Positions 6,300 to 10,066 of a DNA stretch of 10,066 bases are shown in pieces. The notes under the pieces are model-generated. The model was not told the DNA's origin. It ran no database searches and worked only from the letters and a program-made list of their open reading frames with translations. A program made the translations under genes and the position numbers. Each line of letters opens with the position of its first letter. Position 1 is the stretch's first letter. This stretch comes from Anoxynatronum sibiricum (GTDB taxonomy: Bacteria > Bacillota > Clostridia > Peptostreptococcales > Tindalliaceae), in the NCBI RefSeq assembly GCF_039414295.1, contig NZ_JBCITM010000036.1, positions 1 through 10,066 of the forward strand, written 5' to 3'.

Positions 6300-6885
6300 A
6301 AAAAACCTCCATCAGTTTCTGCACTTCCTGGGCAATCCCCATCTTTTCTGCGTAGAGGAACAGCACCATCATTTTTTTATCAGCACTCTTCCCATAGGTT
6401 TTCACTGTCTGTGCAAAAAGCTCAGAAGGCACTTTATCCCTGTTATTGATTAAATCACAGAGTGTGCGTTCCATGTCATAAGCCCGGACTGTGTTGCCAA
6501 AAACTGTGTTAACCTCCCTGATCCCCATCTCATATATTTCCCTGTTGACGTAATGAACTTTCACATTATTGGGCAGCCGATGGGAATTATACCCTCGATA
6601 CACCGTCACGTCAAAAATCTGGGGAATCAGGTCCGTCTTTTCCAGAAGATATAGCGCAGACCCATAGGAATAAATGCATTTTCCATGAGTGAGCTGAAAA
6701 AAATAAAACTCATCATAATCTCCGGCAACATCAATGTAAATGCCTCTCCCTACTCTTGTCAGAATACCTTCCTGCTCCATTCTATAGAGGTATATACTCG
6801 GTATGGAATTTTTTTTGCACCATGACGCCGTGACAACACCCTGGCTGTTTTTCAGGTGCTGCATAATTTGCTCCCTGTACTTCAT
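6292..6885 (-). CDS. abiEi: AbiEi-type antitoxin and transcriptional autorepressor
   Basis: Encodes 197 residues. The N-terminal winged-helix domain (about 1-52) contains the typical GVVTASWCKKNSIP ... LYRMEQEGILTRVGRGIYI. The C-terminal antitoxin domain includes YSYGSALYLLEKTDLIP (72-88) and VRAYDMERTLCDLI (133-146). Known AbiEi proteins counteract AbiEii and repress their operon by binding inverted repeats in the promoter; an inverted repeat of that kind lies at 6915-6963. I chose the ATG at 6885 because GGGTG lies 5 bases upstream and family members begin near MKYREQI; a GTG at 6897 would add four residues. It overlaps abiEii by 8 bases. Confidence 0.9.
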   Translation of the reverse strand: MKYREQIMQHLKNSQGVVTASWCKKNSIPSIYLYRMEQEGILTRVGRGIYIDVAGDYDEFYFFQLTHGKCIYSYGSALYLLEKTDLIPQIFDVTVYRGYNSHRLPNNVKVHYVNREIYEMGIREVNTVFGNTVRAYDMERTLCDLINNRDKVPSELFAQTVKTYGKSADKKMMVLFLYAEKMGIAQEVQKLMEVFYE

Positions 6886-6914
6886 ATCATCACCCACAAT
6901 CCATTACACAGTAT

Positions 6915-6963
6915 TGTTGCATTTGTGCGTACATTTTATCATTTTGTAAGCACAAAAGCAACA
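6915..6963 (-). promoter_or_regulatory. abiE promoter embedded in a long inverted-repeat operator
   Basis: Two 19-base arms (6915-6933 and 6945-6963) are inverted copies matching at 17 of 19 positions, with an 11-base spacer. The arms read TGTTGCATTTGTGCGTACA and TGTAAGCACAAAAGCAACA. On the minus strand TTGCTT (6956-6961) and TAAAAT (6933-6938), 17 bases apart, form a promoter whose two elements lie in the two arms. This fits the documented AbiEi mode of autorepression by cooperative binding to two inverted repeats. The right arm ends 3 bases from the stop of the NERD-helicase gene. Confidence 0.8.
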
Positions 6964-6966
6964 TCC

Positions 6967-8619
6967 CTACACCACCCAATCCACCCTATGAAACACGTAC
7001 AGCATAAACCGTGCCCGGGAACTGCCCACATACACATCCGCCGGGGAAGCCACGGGGGAGTCCGGGGTCACGCCGATGAGAAAGACAATGTCCGACTCCA
7101 GGCCCTTGAATTTGCGAATGGTGGTGAACTTGATGCCCTCTGCCCGGGGGTTGCCGGTGTCGTCCAGGGGCCATTCTTCAATGCGGTCCAGGCCGCTGAA
7201 GCTGCTGTTTTCCTTCCGGTGGGTGGAGAGCACGGTAATGCGCCGGGGCTTTACTCCCTGGCTCACCAGCCGGCGAATCTCCTTTTTAGCCAGGGCCAGC
7301 TCCTCTGCCGGGGTTTTCCAGGCAAAGGTCTGCACCTCCGGCCCTTGGGTGAGCTTATGGCGCAGGGTGAGGCCGGGAATCACCTGCTGCAGCCACTGGT
7401 TAATGCTCCGGGTGTTGCGCAGGTTCAGGGTCAGCTTATGGCGGGAGATGGGAAAGGCATCCAGGTCAATGAGCTGCCGGCGAAACAGGTTCTGGTCCGG
7501 GTCGGCAAAGATGTAAAACTCCCCCGGTTCCCGGAGCAGCATCTCCAGCAGGGCCACCCAGTCGTTGAGAAAATCCTGGCCCTCGTCAATGATGATAGCG
7601 TCAAAGCGCTGGTCAACCTCCAGGTAATCCAGGCATTCCAGGGCCCTGTCCGGCATCAGCCGGTCATAATACTCCTGCAGCTCCTCCGTCTTCCGCTGGA
7701 AGAAGGACTCCTCCACCCCGCAGCTGCGCAGCACTTCCTCCAGGAGGCCGTGGAAGTGAACCGCCCGGATCCCCTCCGCCTCCCGGGGAAACACATACTC
7801 GGCCAGATTGATGTTAAAGCAGGTGAGGAGCACCCGCTTCCCATGGGCCGCCAGCATCCGAGCCTTCTCCATGGCCAGAAAGGTTTTGCCCGTTCCCGCA
7901 CCCCCCAGAAAGATCTTCCGCTTGTCGTACTCCGTCTCCTCCAGAATCCGGCCCTGCTCCTCGGTGAGCACCTTTTCCGCATTCCGGTGGAAGGCCTCCA
8001 GCCGGTCTTCCCAGGTGGCAAACACATTAAACCGGGGGTTCAGCACCTTGTCCAAGAGCAAACGGCAGGCCTCCGGCTCCGGACGGCCTCGTTTACCCCC
8101 AAAAAGGGCTACAAAAGCCTCCTCCAGGGCCTCAACACTTTCCAGGTGCGGGCCCAAGAGCAGGCTTTCTTCCTTCAGTGCATCCGGCAGGTTGCCACCC
8201 AGGCGCACACTGTCAGGAAAACACAGGGCATACTTAATCTTCAGGGGAAACACCCGCTCCCCCGACTTTTCCTGGTACTGGTGAAGCACCCCATACATGG
8301 CGTCACTGGCCTGTTTCAAGGGGTCTTTTTTCATGGGCTGGTAACGGCCCCTGTCCTTCAGCTCGTGGAAGGCTCCGTCCAGGTACATCACATCCCCCTG
8401 CTTCACCTCAATGGTCACAAACCCCATGGCAGGGTGCACCACAATAAAGTCGATCTCCCGGATGATGTCCGGCTGCCGGTCTTCCCCATCCTCTTCCCCA
8501 TACTTGTAACTATGGAGCACTATGTATTCTGCCGGCAGCTGCATGGCAATGGTGTAAAAGCACCGCTCGCCCTCGTTCTCAATGGTCATGGGGTTCACAT
8601 CGGGAATCATCCTGGCCAT
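6967..8619 (-). CDS. NERD nuclease-domain / superfamily 1 helicase fusion protein
   Basis: Encodes 550 residues. The N-terminal NERD domain (about 14-130) shows the Mrr-like nuclease core EIDFIVVHPAMGFVTIEVKQ, with D57 and E71-x-K73 as likely metal/catalytic residues. The helicase part follows: Walker A GGAGTGKT (239-246), Walker B IIIDEGQDF (342-350), motif III ADPDQNLF (372-379), motif IV-like LNLRNTRSI (398-406), motif V TTIRKFKGLES (499-509) and motif VI VGSSRARFMLYV (531-542). All appear intact. The start at 8619 has AGGAGG 7 bases upstream. Similar nuclease-helicase fusions occur in phage-defence loci (for example Nhi-type proteins), so a role against foreign DNA is plausible; a repair role cannot be excluded. 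It is the last gene of a close cluster with the basic protein and the ADP-ribosylglycohydrolase. Its DNA is visibly richer in G+C than abiE. Confidence 0.88.
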   Translation of the reverse strand: MARMIPDVNPMTIENEGERCFYTIAMQLPAEYIVLHSYKYGEEDGEDRQPDIIREIDFIVVHPAMGFVTIEVKQGDVMYLDGAFHELKDRGRYQPMKKDPLKQASDAMYGVLHQYQEKSGERVFPLKIKYALCFPDSVRLGGNLPDALKEESLLLGPHLESVEALEEAFVALFGGKRGRPEPEACRLLLDKVLNPRFNVFATWEDRLEAFHRNAEKVLTEEQGRILEETEYDKRKIFLGGAGTGKTFLAMEKARMLAAHGKRVLLTCFNINLAEYVFPREAEGIRAVHFHGLLEEVLRSCGVEESFFQRKTEELQEYYDRLMPDRALECLDYLEVDQRFDAIIIDEGQDFLNDWVALLEMLLREPGEFYIFADPDQNLFRRQLIDLDAFPISRHKLTLNLRNTRSINQWLQQVIPGLTLRHKLTQGPEVQTFAWKTPAEELALAKKEIRRLVSQGVKPRRITVLSTHRKENSSFSGLDRIEEWPLDDTGNPRAEGIKFTTIRKFKGLESDIVFLIGVTPDSPVASPADVYVGSSRARFMLYVFHRVDWVV

Positions 8620-8647
8620 GGGGAAACCTCCTGTCTTGTCTGCTTGT

Positions 8648-8860
8648 CTATTTGAATAGTTTCTTCAGCACACTGAACACATCAAAGGTGGTTTTCTTGT
8701 AGATCTTGTTCTTAATGGCTCGCTTGGGGTTCTTGGCATACCCCATGCCCTTCATGCCGTACAAAGGGTTCACGGCACCTTTGGCTTTGCGCTTGATCTT
8801 CCCCGTGGTGCGAGCTCGTACTCTTTTCTTTAAACTTGGTGTTCGTAGGCCGATTTTCAC
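8648..8860 (-). CDS. Small, very basic protein of unknown function
   Basis: Encodes 70 residues rich in Lys and Arg, beginning MKIGLRTPSLKKRVRARTTG and continuing NPLYGMKGMGYAKNPKRAIKNKIYKKTTF. I have seen similar short proteins annotated as hypothetical in Firmicutes, but know of no assigned function. The charge and lack of hydrophobic segments suggest nucleic-acid binding. The start is the GTG at 8860, with GAGGAGG 7 bases upstream. An ATG at 8887 overlaps the upstream stop (ATGA) but precedes that RBS. It lies 23 bases after the ADP-ribosylglycohydrolase gene and 28 before the NERD-helicase gene, so the three are probably one operon. Confidence 0.75.
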   Translation of the reverse strand: MKIGLRTPSLKKRVRARTTGKIKRKAKGAVNPLYGMKGMGYAKNPKRAIKNKIYKKTTFDVFSVLKKLFK

Positions 8861-8883
8861 GATTAGACCTCCTCGTCCATCAG

Positions 8884-9699
8884 TCATTCCTCTTCCTTCT
8901 CTGGATCAGACACATCATGGTATTCAACCTCAAAGGCCTTCAGAATGCCCTGAAGCTCTTCATCCATATACGTCAATGCCTGTTCACGCAGCTTTCCTGG
9001 TATTGAGTAGAATGCACCGGCAATGCCTCCAGTGATTGCCCCAATGGTGTCGCTGTCCCCTCCAATGGAAATGGCATTTCGAATGGCATCCTCAAAGCTG
9101 TCTGCTTCAAGAAAAGCCACGATGGCCTGGGGAACAGTTCCCTGGCAAGTCACATCAAATCGGTAAGCCTGGCGGATCTCTTCAAGGGTAAAATCCAAGG
9201 GATAATAGTGTTTCTCAATATACTCCCTGATTTCCAATTTGCTGCATCCGTTTTTCGCCATGTAGCCTGCCACCACGGTGGCCTCAGCCCCTTTTAATCC
9301 TTCCGGATGGTTATGGGTGACCTCCGTTACTTTCAGAGAAAGATATTTTGCCATTTCAAGGGAATTTGCAGCCAAACCACAAGCACTAACCCGCATGGCG
9401 GCACCGTTTCCGAAGCTGTTATAAGGCTGCGGATTGTCCGAATGAACCCAGGAATAAAACCAGGCACCAAAACCACAGTTGGGATACTGGCGACCAAGCT
9501 CCTGCATGTTTTTCACTGCCAGTTGGCCCAGATTGTCGTAATCCTTTCCGCATTCAGACAGGGCCTTCGCAATGGCCAGGGACATGATGCTGTCGTCCGT
9601 TACGCTGCAGTCGGGGTGGAACAAATCAAAGTCTTTGCTTTTATGGTTATGGCGTTCAAACCGCGAACCCACGATGTCGCCAATAATGGCTCCCAGCAT
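8884..9699 (-). CDS. ADP-ribosylglycohydrolase family protein (ARH/DraG)
   Basis: Encodes 271 residues. The family removes ADP-ribose from proteins, nucleic acids or small molecules using a binuclear metal centre. The hallmark motifs are present: MLGAIIGDIVGSRFE at the N-terminus, metal-binding TDDS (34-37), GNGAAMRVS (98-106), and the second metal site GGDSDTIGAITGGIAGAF (213-230). All expected acidic residues are there. The start at 9699 has AAGGAGG about 7 bases upstream. It is the first gene of the cluster with the basic protein and NERD-helicase. No ADP-ribosyltransferase is seen in the window, so the substrate is unknown. Such hydrolases can reverse a modification by a toxin, phage or partner enzyme; which applies here is inference. 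Confidence 0.93.
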   Translation of the reverse strand: MLGAIIGDIVGSRFERHNHKSKDFDLFHPDCSVTDDSIMSLAIAKALSECGKDYDNLGQLAVKNMQELGRQYPNCGFGAWFYSWVHSDNPQPYNSFGNGAAMRVSACGLAANSLEMAKYLSLKVTEVTHNHPEGLKGAEATVVAGYMAKNGCSKLEIREYIEKHYYPLDFTLEEIRQAYRFDVTCQGTVPQAIVAFLEADSFEDAIRNAISIGGDSDTIGAITGGIAGAFYSIPGKLREQALTYMDEELQGILKAFEVEYHDVSDPEKEEE

Positions 9700-9988
9700 G
9701 GTACCCCTCCTTATCTGACCCTTACCCTGTTAGACATCCTCTGTTTATTCCGAACAAGTTGACCGGCACCTTTCGGTCAGCTTAGGCCGTCTGGTTCTGA
9801 TAGCTAGCGATAGCACTCACACCATTGTCATGATTCCCCCTGTTTGTTCTCTCGTTTAATTATCTTCTTATGCGCTTCTTCTGAAATACAGATCCGGCAG
9901 CATCACCCAACATCCCTTTATAACTCCCTCTATAACCGTGTCCCTGTATCACCGTTACGCTGGCTCCAAGCACTTGCCCAGAAGAAAA
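9700..9988. other. Intergenic region between ADP-ribosylglycohydrolase and second hicB
   Basis: No convincing gene. It must hold the leftward promoter of the hydrolase operon, but I see no clear -35/-10 pair. A hairpin TGACCG/CGGTCA with an 8-base loop is at 9760-9779. GATAGC occurs twice at 9799-9814 around GCTAGC. Both are possible regulatory sites in the leader. On the minus strand, a short open stretch around 9833-9905 reads CRICISEEAHKKIIKRENKQ, possibly a gene remnant I cannot identify. Confidence 0.45.
9914..9953. repeat. Diverged copies of the CCCTATGCAACC-type repeat
   Basis: CCCTTTATAACT (9914-9925), CCCTCTATAACC (9926-9937) and CCCTGTATCACC (9942-9953) resemble the CCCTATGCAACC units at 4943-4954 and 5382-5410. 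As with the first hicB, they lie just upstream of the promoter. Confidence 0.5.
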
Positions 9989-10017
9989 TTCAACATCTTA
10001 TCATGTTCTTGTATACT
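9989..10017 (+). promoter_or_regulatory. Promoter of the second hicB
   Basis: TTCAAC (9989-9994) and TATACT (10012-10017) are 17 bases apart. They align base for base with the first hicB promoter at an offset of 5009 bases. Confidence 0.65.
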
Positions 10018-10040
10018 GGAAACAGCACGGGTGAGCATTC

Positions 10041-10066
10041 ATGAGTATAAAGGTTACTGTGGTCGT
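10041..10066 (+). CDS. hicB: Second HicB-family antitoxin, cut by the window end
   Basis: Only the first eight codons are present: MSIKVTVV, identical in protein to the first hicB but with several synonymous base changes. The upstream leader, including GGGTGAGCATTC before the ATG, also matches the first copy. Whether a complete hicA follows cannot be seen. Confidence 0.7.

Noticed and set aside
6856..8655. A 599-codon plus-strand open frame
   Set aside because: It lies exactly antisense to the NERD-helicase gene, which has every expected motif. The GC-rich codon pattern of the real gene keeps the opposite frame open. No family features are seen in its His/Pro/Leu-rich translation.
9760..9779. 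Hairpin as a terminator
   Set aside because: The 6-bp stem is not followed by a T-run on either strand. It lies upstream, not downstream, of the hydrolase gene.
9844..10044. Plus-strand 66-codon frame ahead of the second hicB
   Set aside because: It has no RBS or recognisable family, and it runs through the hicB promoter and leader, which are conserved as regulatory DNA in both copies.

Overview
The window looks like chromosomal accessory DNA of a Gram-positive, low-to-moderate GC bacterium, most likely a clostridium-like member of the Bacillota. The evidence is strong AGGAGG-type ribosome binding sites, sigma-A promoters with 17-bp spacers, some GTG starts, and families common there (BcrA-type ABC ATPase, YaaA, DUF7010, MprF and MgtA remnants, HicBA, AbiE). 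I cannot name a species. Nearly all genes are on the minus strand; only the hicB/hicA genes are on the plus strand.

Left part (1-4563): a mix of working genes and wreckage. A TetR-family regulator (691-1377) sits upstream of an ABC-transporter ATPase (74-586) that has lost everything after its signature motif. Near-identical palindromes precede both genes, and the one before tetR overlaps a good promoter, so TetR probably represses itself and the transporter. The TetR ligand domain carries three exact 21-bp repeats. yaaA (1531-2280) looks intact. It is followed by a chimeric relic (2448-3004) in which an MprF fragment runs in frame into the C-terminus of an MgtA-type Mg2+ ATPase, an orphan open frame, an apparently intact DUF7010 membrane protein gene (3279-3842), and an alpha/beta hydrolase with an internal deletion (3846-4563).

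Middle (4564-5465): a gene-poor stretch with short direct repeats, then a hicB antitoxin gene with a clear promoter. It overlaps a hicA toxin gene whose 3' third is replaced by copies of a short CCCTATGCAACC-type repeat. The same repeat lies upstream of hicB.

Right part (5466-10066): a compact defence-like island. abiEi-abiEii, a type IV toxin-antitoxin/abortive-infection pair, overlap by 8 bp and are preceded by a 19-bp inverted repeat that covers their promoter. Upstream on the same strand is a tightly packed three-gene cluster: an ADP-ribosylglycohydrolase (8884-9699), a 70-residue very basic protein (8648-8860), and a NERD-nuclease/SF1-helicase fusion (6967-8619). At the right edge a second hicB begins (10041). 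Its promoter and start align without gaps to the first hicB at an offset of exactly 5009 bp, so directly repeated hic loci flank the island. The hydrolase/basic protein/NERD-helicase cluster is the best candidate for an undescribed system.
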